From: Bacillota bacterium
GTDB taxonomy: Bacteria > Bacillota > Clostridia > Lachnospirales > Lachnospiraceae
Assembly: GCA_023415055.1 (NCBI GenBank)
Contig: JAEZLZ010000122.1
Span: 28,462-92,461, forward strand
Reading direction: 5' to 3'
DNA: 64,000 nt
Shown here: piece after piece, positions 25,890 to 34,162 of the stretch
Layout: every line of letters starts with the position of its first letter
Numbering within the stretch: the stretch's first letter is position 1
Notes under the pieces: model-generated
Seen by the model: only the letters and a program-made list of their open reading frames with translations
Database searches by the model: none
What the model was told of the DNA's origin: nothing
Position numbers and translations under genes: made by a program

Positions 25890-26894
25890 TCACCCTTCTA
25901 CTGCTTGCCTCATTTCTTCAATCACGCTTCGCATCGCACGTGGAACTGCTTTGGAAGCAGCTGCTATCTCTTCTGCACCTTGTCCAAGGCTTTTCGATAT
26001 TTCGGCCAGCTGCCGATCCATCACACCAAAGACATCGCTTAGATTCTCCTCTAATTTTTGCTGATAATCAGTAAAGCTTCGATCCAGTAGCTCAATACAG
26101 CTCTTTGCCTTCGTACTCGTCTCCAATAATGCCTGCGATGAGGTCTCCAGATTGCTTCGGATGTTTTCTGATGCAGCTTCCAGATTATGATGTATCTGCC
26201 CGGATGTGGTCTCCAAACTGCTTCGAATTGCTTGAGATTGCTGTTCCAGGCTGCTGTTACAGGCTTGTACATCTTCGATCCATTGTCTTTGACAATCGCC
26301 AAATAATCCGAGAAGCTCTTCTGTATGTTGGTTCAACCGTTCTTGACCCTGATTAAGCTTTTCTGTCATCAATATTGCCTGATTAAGCTGTCCATCTGTG
26401 ATACGATATTGTTCCTCCATCTGCTCCAGGCGGGAGGACAGCAGCTCCTGATTTCCCTGAAGTCTTTGAATAGCATCCGTCTGCACAAATAACAGCTCAG
26501 AGGACTGCTTGATATATTGCTGAAGCTCTTCTCTCTCCTGTATCATTCGCTCCATCAGAAGGGTATTCTTCTCCTCCAGACGTTCGATGAGTTTCTCGGA
26601 TTGTTCGAGACCGACGAGTTGAAGCTTATTTGCATTAAGAATGTTTTCTATGATATCTGCATTATAATCGGTTGTCTGACGTGTCAGCCTTGCGAAGAAG
26701 GAATCAGCCAGGGTGTGGATCCCTGATTCACTCTGAAACTTAATGTTCTGAGCCATCTGCTCCATCGTCTGGCCGAGTCGACTAATCTCAGGATATAGTG
26801 CTTCGACCAAAGCTGTACTCACCTGCTGCCCCAGTCGTTCTGCTAATAACTCTGATATATTACCGGACATTTGATTGATCTTTTTATCATTCAT
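25890..26894 (-). CDS. Long coiled-coil protein, first gene of the T4P operon
   Basis: A 334-residue protein without membrane segments. From about residue 90 to the end it is predicted coiled coil with heptad-like Leu/Ile spacing and many Glu/Gln/Ser residues (EKLIERLEEKNTLLMERM, LETTSGQIHHNLEAASENI). The C-terminal half has repeats of about 11-14 residues of the LETSSQ type. The start at 26894 follows GAGGGGG by 7 bases. It is the first gene downstream of the c-di-GMP riboswitch and overlaps no other gene. The tail resembles those of MotA/ExbB-type ZorA proteins, but the membrane domain is absent. Function unknown. Confidence 0.75.
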   Translation of the reverse strand: MNDKKINQMSGNISELLAERLGQQVSTALVEALYPEISRLGQTMEQMAQNIKFQSESGIHTLADSFFARLTRQTTDYNADIIENILNANKLQLVGLEQSEKLIERLEEKNTLLMERMIQEREELQQYIKQSSELLFVQTDAIQRLQGNQELLSSRLEQMEEQYRITDGQLNQAILMTEKLNQGQERLNQHTEELLGLFGDCQRQWIEDVQACNSSLEQQSQAIRSSLETTSGQIHHNLEAASENIRSNLETSSQALLETSTKAKSCIELLDRSFTDYQQKLEENLSDVFGVMDRQLAEISKSLGQGAEEIAAASKAVPRAMRSVIEEMRQAVEG

Positions 26895-26956
26895 AGAAAG
26901 CCCCCTCAATCCCGTATTTTGAACCGCCTATACCGCTTACCCTTTGTATAACCTAT

Positions 26957-26995
26957 AAACGATAGAAAGCACGCTTCGCGAACTTTCTATTGTCA
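26957..26995. repeat. Intergenic palindromic repeat, copy 1
   Basis: A 39-bp sequence containing the inverted repeat ATAGAAAG...CTTTCTAT around CACGCTTCGCGAA. It is repeated with one mismatch in the best 38 bases at 30328-30365, and both copies are in the same orientation. This copy lies between the riboswitch terminator and the first T4P gene, so it is present in the T4P leader RNA. Confidence 0.75.
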
Positions 26996-27000
26996 TAAAT

Positions 27001-27042
27001 AAAAAAAAGCAACTATATGCGAATTAAATACACATTAGTTGC
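27001..27042 (-). terminator. Riboswitch expression platform: intrinsic terminator
   Basis: On the minus strand GCAACTA (27042-27036) pairs with TAGTTGC (27015-27009) with partially paired inner bases, followed by eight T (27008-27001). The 5' arm of this hairpin overlaps the 3' strand expected for helix P1 of the c-di-GMP aptamer, so ligand binding should prevent the terminator (ON switch). This is an inference from base pairing. Confidence 0.82.
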
Positions 27043-27135
27043 AACCGAACTGCCATAAGATAATGCTCTTAATACCATATCTCAACAGGCTCTGGCTTTG
27101 CGTCCTTAGCTTTCGATAAGTTTGCCGACAATTTT
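27041..27135 (-). ncRNA. Cyclic-di-GMP class I (GEMM) riboswitch aptamer
   Basis: On the minus strand the core words of the GEMM-I consensus appear in order: GGCAAAC, CGAAAG, GGACGCAAAGCC, then GCCTGTTGAGATATGG and finally GGCAGTTCGGTTGC. This is the c-di-GMP-I aptamer, which uses a GAAA tetraloop/receptor and the GACGCAAAGCC joint for ligand binding. It lies upstream of the T4P gene train and is followed by an intrinsic terminator at 27001-27042. The minus-strand TATAAT at 27186-27181 is a candidate -10 for its promoter. c-di-GMP riboswitches are known upstream of T4P genes in clostridia, which fits. Confidence 0.92.
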
Positions 27136-27263
27136 TTCAGTTATCTTCTCTTCATAACAAAGAATCTATTACGTAATATCATTATACAACGGCTGATTAT
27201 AATTTACTATATGGTTTATCAATATTTTCCAACCAATTATGCCAAAAAACTGCACAATTATGA

Positions 27264-27297
27264 CATGATGTAATCCTACATTATAGCATGATGTAAT
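27264..27297 (+). promoter_or_regulatory. Tandem direct repeats upstream of the araC-type gene
   Basis: CATGATGTAAT occurs at 27264-27274 and again at 27287-27297, 23 bp apart and in the same orientation. They sit just upstream of the -35 element at 27310. Tandem half-sites spaced about two helical turns apart are the usual binding arrangement for AraC-family regulators, so autoregulation is plausible. Confidence 0.5.
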
Positions 27298-27309
27298 TCT
27301 TAAGTACTA

Positions 27310-27338
27310 TTGACAATAGTAACTCTTTATATTTTAAT
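27310..27338 (+). promoter_or_regulatory. Sigma-A promoter of the araC-type gene
   Basis: TTGACA (27310-27315), a 17-base spacer and TTTAAT (27333-27338): a near-consensus housekeeping promoter about 127 bp upstream of the ATG. The spacer and -10 lie within a small inverted repeat, ACTCT...AGAGT (27322-27343). Confidence 0.7.
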
Positions 27339-27464
27339 AGAGTATTATGTATATATTACGTATCTTATAAGTTTTCGTCAATCTTTTAGTTCTATTTCAT
27401 TCGACTTGAAATTCCCCCTCTCTAAAGCTACAATAGAATAAAATAAATCATGCGAGGTGCTGCC

Positions 27465-28517
27465 ATGAACTCCTTTCGACAGATGACGGATGATATCTTC
27501 TCAAATTGTATCCCGGTTATAGAGGAAAATGAGTATACGCAACGTCTTATGCATCCGGAATACAAGGATGATATCACAGAGATTAAGTCTTTTCCGGAAA
27601 AGCATCCGGCCGAGCTATTCTTCCTTGGCTGGGAACTGAAAGATGACCGGTTACGTGCATTTTCTCTCTCCGGAGGTGATATCACTGCTCTTTCCTATGA
27701 GCTTAACAGTAAGAAAACGCAGCGACATACCCACAATTACCTGGAGCTGGCCTATGTACTGGAGGGGGAATTTTGTCAGAGCATCCAAGGCAAGGATGTG
27801 TTATTTTGCAAAGGCGAATGCTGTTTGATTGATACTAACTGCACTCATCAGGATTACCTGCAGGGTCAGAGTGCCAAGGTGATCTTTCTCGGTATCTCAA
27901 ATCATGTGTTTCATAAGGTACTGCATGAGAATATACCGGAAGGGCTTCTTGCCGAATTCTTCGGAACAGCACTGCTCTCTCAAAAAGAGATTAAGCAGTA
28001 TCTTCATCTGAAGCCCAAACAAGCATCCAATGATTGCATCGAGGAGATCCTCCGTAATCTATTCTATGAGATGGTACACTCTGACGTGGGCTTTGAGTAT
28101 GTCTGCCGCGGGTTAATTAAGCGTCTGCTCTGGCATCTGTGTCTCGCCTATGATTTTAGTCTTTCCAAGGAGCAGGCCAAAGAGAAGAATGTATTAATCG
28201 CTGATGAGGTTCTCCGTTACATCAAGGATCACCTGGAGGAGGTAACCATTCAAGATCTGGTTAAAAAATTTCATTATAATGAAGATTACTTTAACCGTCT
28301 TCTCAAAAGGCTTGAAGGAGTTACCTACAGCGCGTATCTGCAGCAGCTTCGTATCGAGAAGGCGAGGGAGCTTCTGGAGGACACCTCCCTAAGCATTGAC
28401 GAAATCATCGAACAGTGCGGATACCATAACAAAGGCTTTTTCTATCGAATCTTTGCAGAAAAGTTCGGGATGACACCCGCAAAATTAAGATATCTTAACA
28501 AGAAAGAGATCGATTGA
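27465..28517 (+). CDS. AraC-family transcriptional regulator with cupin-like sensor domain
   Basis: A 350-residue protein. Residues of about 75-165 form an AraC_binding cupin-type domain (KKTQRHTHNYLELAYVLEG, with the HxH/E pattern), which binds the effector sugar in this family. The C-terminal 100 residues are a double helix-turn-helix HTH_18 domain (VTIQDLVKKFHYNEDYFNRL; later IIEQCGYHNKGFFYRIF). It is followed 228 bp later by araA on the same strand, so it probably controls arabinose use; other pentose-containing effectors cannot be excluded. The start at 27465 follows GAGGTG by 5-6 bases. Confidence 0.88.
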   Translation: MNSFRQMTDDIFSNCIPVIEENEYTQRLMHPEYKDDITEIKSFPEKHPAELFFLGWELKDDRLRAFSLSGGDITALSYELNSKKTQRHTHNYLELAYVLEGEFCQSIQGKDVLFCKGECCLIDTNCTHQDYLQGQSAKVIFLGISNHVFHKVLHENIPEGLLAEFFGTALLSQKEIKQYLHLKPKQASNDCIEEILRNLFYEMVHSDVGFEYVCRGLIKRLLWHLCLAYDFSLSKEQAKEKNVLIADEVLRYIKDHLEEVTIQDLVKKFHYNEDYFNRLLKRLEGVTYSAYLQQLRIEKARELLEDTSLSIDEIIEQCGYHNKGFFYRIFAEKFGMTPAKLRYLNKKEID

Positions 28518-28745
28518 AGAAGAAAAGGCTGGAACCCAACCTGGTCCGCGATCGGACAGAATATATTGCAAGTCGGAATAGGTAACTTTTTTATTGCAAT
28601 CAGTAGGATGTAGAAATTGCCCACAGCCTCCTTACTTGATATGATAAAACCATAGCATACAAAGTGAATGAAACTCTGCCAGGCCAGAAGATCTTTCACT
28701 TGTCATGAACTTATGGTTTATCGATCAATTAAAGGAGGTATTCTT

Positions 28746-30245
28746 ATGTTACAAACCGGTAAAAATTATAAATTCTGGTTCTGCACAGGCTCGCAGGACT
28801 TATATGGGGAAGAATGCTTAGCCCATGTCGCAGAGCATTCCAGAATCATCGTCAATCAATTGAATGTATCCGGAATCCTGCCCTTCGAGGTGGTTTACAA
28901 ACCCACTATGATAACCAATGAAGTGATCCGTCAGACCTTTAACGCTGCAAATGCAGATCCGACCTGCGCCGGAGTAATTACCTGGATGCATACATTTTCT
29001 CCAGCCAAGTCCTGGATCCTCGGATTGCAGGAGTATCGCAAGCCTCTGTTGCATTTTCATACCCAATTTAATGAAGAGATTCCATATGACACCATTGATA
29101 TGGATTTTATGAACGAGAACCAATCTGCGCACGGTGACCGGGAATACGGACATATTGTGACTCGCATGGGGATTGAGCGTAAAGTCTTAGTCGGGCACTG
29201 GGCAAATCTTGGTGTTCAGAAGCAGCTTGCCTCCTGGATGCTGACCGCTGTCGGTGTAATTGAATCAAGTCATGTCCGTGTCTGCCGCTTCGGTGATAAT
29301 ATGAATAATGTTGCAGTCACCGAGGGTGATAAGGTTGAGGCTCAGATGAAGTTTGGCTGGGAGATCGATCATTATAATATCAATGATGTAGTTGCCTATG
29401 TCGATGCAGTAAAGAAAGCGGATACCGATGCACTGGTGGAGGAATATTACAGTAAATATGATGTTCTCTTAGAAGGCAGAGACGAGAAGGAGTTTCGTGA
29501 GCATGTAGCAGTACAGGCAGCCATCGAGCTCGGAATGGAGCAGTTTCTGGAAGAACGTAACTATCATGCGGTGGTCACTCATTTTGGGATGTTGGGTGGA
29601 ATGAAGCAGCTTCCCGGACTTGCCATTCAGCGTCTGATGGAAAAGGGCTATGGCTTCGGTGCCGAGGGAGACTGGAAAACGGCTGCCCTGGTCCGACTTA
29701 TGAAGATTATGACCTCCGGAGTGAAGGATGCAAAGGGAACCTCCTTCCTAGAAGATTATACTTATAATTTCGTACCGGGTAAGGAAGGCATCCTGCAGGC
29801 ACATATGCTGGAGATCTGTCCATCCATTGCGGAGGGAAGAATCGCAATTAAGGAACAGCCCTTATCCATGGGAAATCGTGAGGATCCCGCACGTCTTGTC
29901 TTCACCAGTAAGACCGGTATGGGTGTAGCCGCTTCTTTGATTGATCTTGGAAATCGCTTCCGCCTCATCCTCAATGAGGTCGAGTGCAAGAGGATAGAAA
30001 AGCCGATGCCGAAGCTCCCTGTCGCAACCGCATTCTGGACCCCGATGCCGAACCTGGAGGTTGGTGCGCAGGCATGGATCTTAGCCGGTGGCGCTCATCA
30101 CACTGCTTTCTCCTATGATTTAAGTGTCGAGCAGATGGTTGACTGGGCTGATGCGATGAGGATTGAGAGTATCGTTATTGATCGTAATACCGATATCCGG
30201 ACACTGAAAAATGAGATGCGTTGGAACTCTATTTTCTATCGGTAA
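28746..30245 (+). CDS. araA: L-arabinose isomerase
   Basis: A 499-residue protein of the usual AraA length, with conserved start FWFCTGSQDLYGEE, then TWMHTFSPAKSWILGL, and C-terminal features GAHHTAFSYDL and FGAEGDWKTAAL. It interconverts L-arabinose and L-ribulose in the cytoplasm with a Mn2+ site formed by Glu/His residues (GAEGDWK and AGGAHHT regions). AAAGGAGG precedes the ATG at 28746 by 6 bases. It is flanked by an AraC-type regulator and a sugar kinase. araD (ribulose-5-phosphate epimerase) is not in this window. Confidence 0.96.
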   Translation: MLQTGKNYKFWFCTGSQDLYGEECLAHVAEHSRIIVNQLNVSGILPFEVVYKPTMITNEVIRQTFNAANADPTCAGVITWMHTFSPAKSWILGLQEYRKPLLHFHTQFNEEIPYDTIDMDFMNENQSAHGDREYGHIVTRMGIERKVLVGHWANLGVQKQLASWMLTAVGVIESSHVRVCRFGDNMNNVAVTEGDKVEAQMKFGWEIDHYNINDVVAYVDAVKKADTDALVEEYYSKYDVLLEGRDEKEFREHVAVQAAIELGMEQFLEERNYHAVVTHFGMLGGMKQLPGLAIQRLMEKGYGFGAEGDWKTAALVRLMKIMTSGVKDAKGTSFLEDYTYNFVPGKEGILQAHMLEICPSIAEGRIAIKEQPLSMGNREDPARLVFTSKTGMGVAASLIDLGNRFRLILNEVECKRIEKPMPKLPVATAFWTPMPNLEVGAQAWILAGGAHHTAFSYDLSVEQMVDWADAMRIESIVIDRNTDIRTLKNEMRWNSIFYR

Positions 30246-30327
30246 GAGATAAAGGCCAATTCTATCTCCTGAGTACATTTTCGATAGTTTCATCAGTACA
30301 TAGGATTAGATGTTACTTATCGAATTA

Positions 30328-30365
30328 AACGATAGAAAGCACGTTTCGCGAACTTTCTATTGTCA
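30328..30365. repeat. Intergenic palindromic repeat, copy 2
   Basis: Nearly identical (one C/T change) to 26957-26994: AAACGATAGAAAG, then CACG(T)TTCGCGAA, then CTTTCTATTGTCA. It lies between araA and the kinase gene. Two copies 3.4 kb apart in non-coding DNA indicate a dispersed repeat rather than chance. Confidence 0.75.
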
Positions 30366-30440
30366 AGAATGAATTTCCTGACAGAACATGTTATAATAAA
30401 TAGGATAGAAATAGAAAATAGCATGAATAGGGGTGTACAA

Positions 30441-32045
30441 GTGAACGCAGACAAGAACCAAATAAAACAAGCCATTCGGGATGGAAGAACTACGCTTGGA
30501 ATTGAACTGGGCTCGACCAGAATCAAAGCTGTCCTGATCGGTGAAGATTATCAGCCCATTGCTTCCGGCAGCCACGAATGGGAAAACCGCTATGAGAATA
30601 ATCTATGGACTTACTCCCTCGAGGATGTCTGGAGCGGCTTACAGGATAGCTACCGCGATCTATGTAATCATGTGAAGACACAATACGAAGAAGAACTTTC
30701 CACCATTGGAGCGATTGGTATCAGTGCTATGATGCACGGATATCTGGTACTTAATCAGAACGGAGAGCTTCTGACTCCCTTCCGCACCTGGCGTAATACG
30801 ATGACCGGGCAGGCTTCCAGCGAGCTGACCAAGCTCTTCGATTATCCGATTCCGCAGCGTTGGAGCATCGCTCATCTGTATCAGGCAATCTTGAATGGTG
30901 AATCCCATGTAGCCGAGATTGCATACCAGACTACCTTAGCCGGCTATGTTCATTGGAAGCTGACCGGTGAGAAGGTGATGGGAATCGGAGAAGCCTCCGG
31001 TATGTTCCCGATTGATCTTAGCACTAAGAATTTTAACCGGAGGATGATTGACCAGTTTGATGCTTTGATATTAGAAAAGCATTATCCCTGGAAGCTTTCG
31101 GATATCCTTCCGAAGGTACTGGTAGCCGGCGAAAAGGCAGGTGCCCTATCCAAAGAAGGTGCCGCACTGCTTGATCCTACCGGAATATTGCATCCCGGTA
31201 TTCCGTTCTGCCCTCCGGAAGGCGATGCAGGCACCGGAATGGTTGCTACTAACTCGGTTGCGGTCAAAACCGGCAATGTCTCCGCTGGAACCAGTGTATT
31301 TGCCATGCTTGTATTGGAGAAGGAATTGTCCAAGGTTTATTCCGAGATTGATCTGGTTACTACACCCTCGGGGGACCTGGTGGGCATGGTTCACTGCAAC
31401 AACTGTACCTCGGATCTGAATGCCTGGATAGCGATCTTCAAGGAATTTGCCGAAGCCCTTGGTATGAAGCCGGATGCAAACCAGCTCTATGGGACACTGT
31501 TTCGTAAGGCTTTGGAGGGCGATCCGGACGGCGGTGGCTTACTCTCCTTTAACTATCTCTCCGGAGAGCATATCACCGGTTTTGAAGAAGGCCGCCCGTT
31601 GTTCGTACGTACACCGGAGAGTCATTTTACCCTAGCTAATTTTATGCGTACGCAGCTGATGACTTCCTTAGGTGTATTAAAGACCGGTCTGGACATTCTG
31701 ATGCAGCAGGAAAGGGTTCAGATTCAGAATATGTTCGGTCACGGAGGTTTCTTCAAGACAGAGGGTGTCGGACAGAGAATTATGGCTGCTGCCATGAATA
31801 CTCCTGTCTCTGTCATGGAAACTGCCGGAGAAGGCGGCCCTTGGGGTATCGCACTCTTAGCCTCCTATCTGCTTAAAAAGAATTCCGAGGAGACCCTTGA
31901 CTCCTTCTTAAAGGATAAAGTATTTGCAGCAAATGCAGGTACAAGTTTCTCTCCTCTTCCTGAGGATGTCTCCGGCTTTGAGGAATTCATGAAACGCTAT
32001 CAGGCCGGCCTTGCAATCGAACGAAGTGCAGTGGAAGCGCTGTAA
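30441..32045 (+). CDS. araB: FGGY-family sugar kinase, probable L-ribulokinase
   Basis: A 534-residue kinase of the FGGY/ASKHA fold: phosphate-1 loop GIELGSTRIKAVLI (about residue 22), FRTWRN, and the FGGY C-terminal signature region MFGHGGFFKTEGVGQRIMA (about residues 433-451) with GEGGPWGIALLASY. FGGY kinases phosphorylate ribulose, xylulose or related sugars. Position next to araA suggests L-ribulose as substrate, but family alone does not prove it. The start is a GTG at 30441, with GGGGTG 5 bases upstream; an ATG 19 bases earlier is out of frame with the site. The long-hairpin element follows immediately after its stop. Confidence 0.8.
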   Translation: MNADKNQIKQAIRDGRTTLGIELGSTRIKAVLIGEDYQPIASGSHEWENRYENNLWTYSLEDVWSGLQDSYRDLCNHVKTQYEEELSTIGAIGISAMMHGYLVLNQNGELLTPFRTWRNTMTGQASSELTKLFDYPIPQRWSIAHLYQAILNGESHVAEIAYQTTLAGYVHWKLTGEKVMGIGEASGMFPIDLSTKNFNRRMIDQFDALILEKHYPWKLSDILPKVLVAGEKAGALSKEGAALLDPTGILHPGIPFCPPEGDAGTGMVATNSVAVKTGNVSAGTSVFAMLVLEKELSKVYSEIDLVTTPSGDLVGMVHCNNCTSDLNAWIAIFKEFAEALGMKPDANQLYGTLFRKALEGDPDGGGLLSFNYLSGEHITGFEEGRPLFVRTPESHFTLANFMRTQLMTSLGVLKTGLDILMQQERVQIQNMFGHGGFFKTEGVGQRIMAAAMNTPVSVMETAGEGGPWGIALLASYLLKKNSEETLDSFLKDKVFAANAGTSFSPLPEDVSGFEEFMKRYQAGLAIERSAVEAL

Positions 32046-32060
32046 ATTCAATTGATTTGA

Positions 32061-32271
32061 GGCTTTCGCAATTAGAAAAATAGAACTGAGAAGGAGCACA
32101 CGCTTCCCTCACACACAGGTTGAAAGACATCATACTATTTTTGTATGCCATAATCGAACATAAAGATAAGTTCGCTTTTGTCATACAAAAACAGCACGAC
32201 GTCTTTCAAACAGTGCATTATGGGAAGCATGTGCTCCTTCTCAGTTCCTTTTCGTCAGCTACGCGAAAGCC
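32061..32271. repeat. 211-bp long-hairpin (MITE-like) element
   Basis: A near-complete inverted repeat: outer arms GGCTTTCGC (32061-32069) and GCGAAAGCC (32263-32271). Inside these, GAACTGAGAAGGAGCACA pairs with TGTGCTCCTTCTCAGTTC, GCTTCCC with GGGAAGC, TTGAAAGAC with GTCTTTCAA, and TTTTTGTATG with CATACAAAAA, with a CGAAC...GTTCG core near 32155-32175. Only short mismatched stretches interrupt it. It lies 16 bp after the kinase stop. It would fold into one long RNA or DNA hairpin. No ORF fills it. It may be a miniature inverted-repeat element or a structured RNA. Confidence 0.8.
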
Positions 32272-32514
32272 ATCCCCTATATTAATTCAGTTGTCGATTA
32301 CAAACATTGCATCTCACTTTACAAAGTGCCATCTCGTTCTACTATTAAGTTATATTAATTTGTATAAGCTTTCCTATCTTACTAAATATGAAACTTTCTT
32401 AATCTGCAAAAACTTTTATTAGTCTGTATAAACCTTTCTTCTTTGATTATCCACACTTCGGTTCCTTTCGTGGCTTGTTATTCACATTTCGGATCGATTA
32501 TCCACATAATAGGA
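32272..32514. other. Spacer between hairpin element and nitroreductase
   Basis: No gene is supported here. The sequence is AT-rich, with a run of imperfect repeats of the type TATAAGCTTTCCTATCTTACT, TATGAAACTTTCTTAATCTG and TATAAACCTTTCTTCTTTG. There is no clear hairpin terminator for the kinase other than the hairpin element itself. Confidence 0.4.
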
Positions 32515-33243
32515 TTATGCTTCTCTTGTGAATGCTCCGCCATCCTTCCACTCCCAGGTGCCGCCACCGGCGCCGATCTCAAAATGAAGCTTGGCAATTC
32601 CAAGATCTGTCCTCTCATGCCCATACTTTTCTGACGTAGCCCGGGCTGAGACGATACCCTTGCGATAGGTAAAGAGCACCGGTTGGGCATTGACTGCAGA
32701 AGGAGCCTTCTGCACGGCTTCCATTCCTGCAAAGAACCATCCCGGAACCTCGCCCTCAGTCTTAGACAGCTCCTGGACCGACTTGGTCTTCCTGTGGGTA
32801 ACCTTAGTGATCAGTCTCTCCTTGAAGCTCTTCGTCTGCTCTACATTACCGATGGTAATCACCCCACAAAAGGTCTCCTCTGCCTTGACATAGGTCTCTC
32901 CCAACGAGCGGTCAAAGGTTCCGCCGACCCAGCAGGTTCCCAGTCCCAATTGCGTTGCAAGCAGTACAATCTTCTCACCATAATACCCCAGCCGCTCTCT
33001 CATATCCGGCTCAGTCTTGCCGATTAGCAGGATATAGTTTCTGACTCCTTTGAACATCCCATAGCTTTTGCTCAGCTTTCCAAAGGCTGTCGGCTCCTCC
33101 TGTATCAGCTTCAGGCGTAAGTCCCCCTGCTCATTTACCTGATTTATCATATCCTTTAACTGCCTGAGTTTATCCTCCGCAATCGGGGTTTCCAGGTAGG
33201 TTCTTCTTGAAGTACGTGCATTGATTGCTTCCTTCAGATTCAT
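32515..33243 (-). CDS. Nitroreductase-family protein
   Basis: A 242-residue protein starting MNLKEAINARTSRRTYLETPI, the FMN-binding N-terminus of the nitroreductase family (Arg-Thr-Ser-Arg-Arg). It also has LLATQLGLGTCWVGG and APSAVNAQPVLF (a second FMN contact motif, GAPSAMNxQPW-like). These NAD(P)H-dependent flavoenzymes reduce nitroaromatics, quinones or similar compounds in the cytoplasm; this longer variant resembles the clostridial Nitro_FMN_reductase subgroup. The start at 33243 has GGAGAAAAGG upstream. Its neighbours are stress-related (Crp/Fnr regulator, Hcp). Confidence 0.85.
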   Translation of the reverse strand: MNLKEAINARTSRRTYLETPIAEDKLRQLKDMINQVNEQGDLRLKLIQEEPTAFGKLSKSYGMFKGVRNYILLIGKTEPDMRERLGYYGEKIVLLATQLGLGTCWVGGTFDRSLGETYVKAEETFCGVITIGNVEQTKSFKERLITKVTHRKTKSVQELSKTEGEVPGWFFAGMEAVQKAPSAVNAQPVLFTYRKGIVSARATSEKYGHERTDLGIAKLHFEIGAGGGTWEWKDGGAFTREA

Positions 33244-33353
33244 ATTCCTTTTCTCCAATCTATTCTATTCCTTTCACTGATTCTTCTCCTGGGTTGACTG
33301 CGCTCGGTCGTGTTAGTGTCAATCCATAACCAGGTTTCCGCTCCGGACATCCA

Positions 33354-34055
33354 TCATTCCAGACACTGTGCCAACCGTTCTTTATTCAATATCTTAAAGC
33401 TGTTACCGTAATAATCAATCAGCCCATCGTCCTTCATCCTGGAGAGTTCCCGGCACATGGAGGTCCGGGATACATTCAAAAAGTCCGCCATCTCTGTGCG
33501 ATTAAGCATGATATCAAAGATGCTGTTCCCCCTGTCTCCCGCTTCATTGATAAGATAGCTTGCTATCTTCTCTCTCATGCCCTTTAAGGTAAGAAGCTCC
33601 AGCTTACGATTGAGATTCACATTTTTCTCTCCCAGAACCACCATCATATTCTGTATCAGGCTGATGTGAAACTGGCAGGAAGAGCCGCAGGATTTGATTA
33701 CTCTCTCATAAGGAATGAAGAGTATCTTCGAATCCTCCTTCACATGAACGGTTACCGGTGAGATTCGGCGGACTGTACAGACGATTCCCTCAGCAAACAT
33801 ATCCGCCGGGCCTAAGAAAGCGACGATATGCTTGTTTCCCGCCAGATTTTCTTTCATTACTTCCACCAAACCGGTCAGAACGATTCCGACAAAGTTAATC
33901 TCATCCCCGGTAAAGAAAACATAATCCTCTGCTTTATAATTTCTGATCTGCGCATCCATACACCTCATCAGAGCCCCAAACTCCGGCTCTCCTATGTTAC
34001 GAAATAATGCGCAGCTTCTTAAGATCGGGTAGTATTTTTCCATTGCTGGTTCCAT
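33354..34055 (-). CDS. Crp/Fnr-family regulator, likely controlling hcp
   Basis: A 233-residue protein: cyclic-nucleotide-binding-like beta barrel (about residues 15-130, YVFFTGDEINFVGIVLTG) and a C-terminal winged helix with MADFLNVSRTSMCRELSRMKDDG as recognition helix region. It has Cys residues (C129, C133 region: KSCGSSC), but no Fnr-type four-Cys N-terminal cluster is evident. It is divergent from hcp, with a perfect palindrome in the shared promoter region. In anaerobes Hcp is typically controlled by HcpR-type Crp/Fnr proteins that sense NO; this gene is a plausible HcpR-like regulator. No heme or cluster site is proved. Confidence 0.85.
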   Translation of the reverse strand: MEPAMEKYYPILRSCALFRNIGEPEFGALMRCMDAQIRNYKAEDYVFFTGDEINFVGIVLTGLVEVMKENLAGNKHIVAFLGPADMFAEGIVCTVRRISPVTVHVKEDSKILFIPYERVIKSCGSSCQFHISLIQNMMVVLGEKNVNLNRKLELLTLKGMREKIASYLINEAGDRGNSIFDIMLNRTEMADFLNVSRTSMCRELSRMKDDGLIDYYGNSFKILNKERLAQCLE

Positions 34056-34118
34056 GATTTATCTCACACCTTTCCCTGAATAGTCTGCCTCTTACTGCAA
34101 AACTTTTTATTTTTCATT

Positions 34119-34162
34119 TTGTAGCTATGGCTACAATCTTTGTAATCTATCTGTATTATACT
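34119..34162 (+). promoter_or_regulatory. Crp/Fnr-type operator and promoter of hcp
   Basis: Palindrome TTGTAGC-TATG-GCTACAA at 34119-34136. A -10-like TATACT lies at 34157-34162, which would put the start near 34169. The centre of the palindrome is then 41.5 bp upstream, the standard position for class II Crp/Fnr activators. The transcription start is predicted, not measured. Confidence 0.65.

Noticed and set aside
25890..26894. Complete Zorya antiphage system
   Set aside because: Only vague resemblance of the coiled coil and EH-like protein was seen. MotA- and MotB-like membrane motor genes and the helicase are missing, and the next genes are T4P components.
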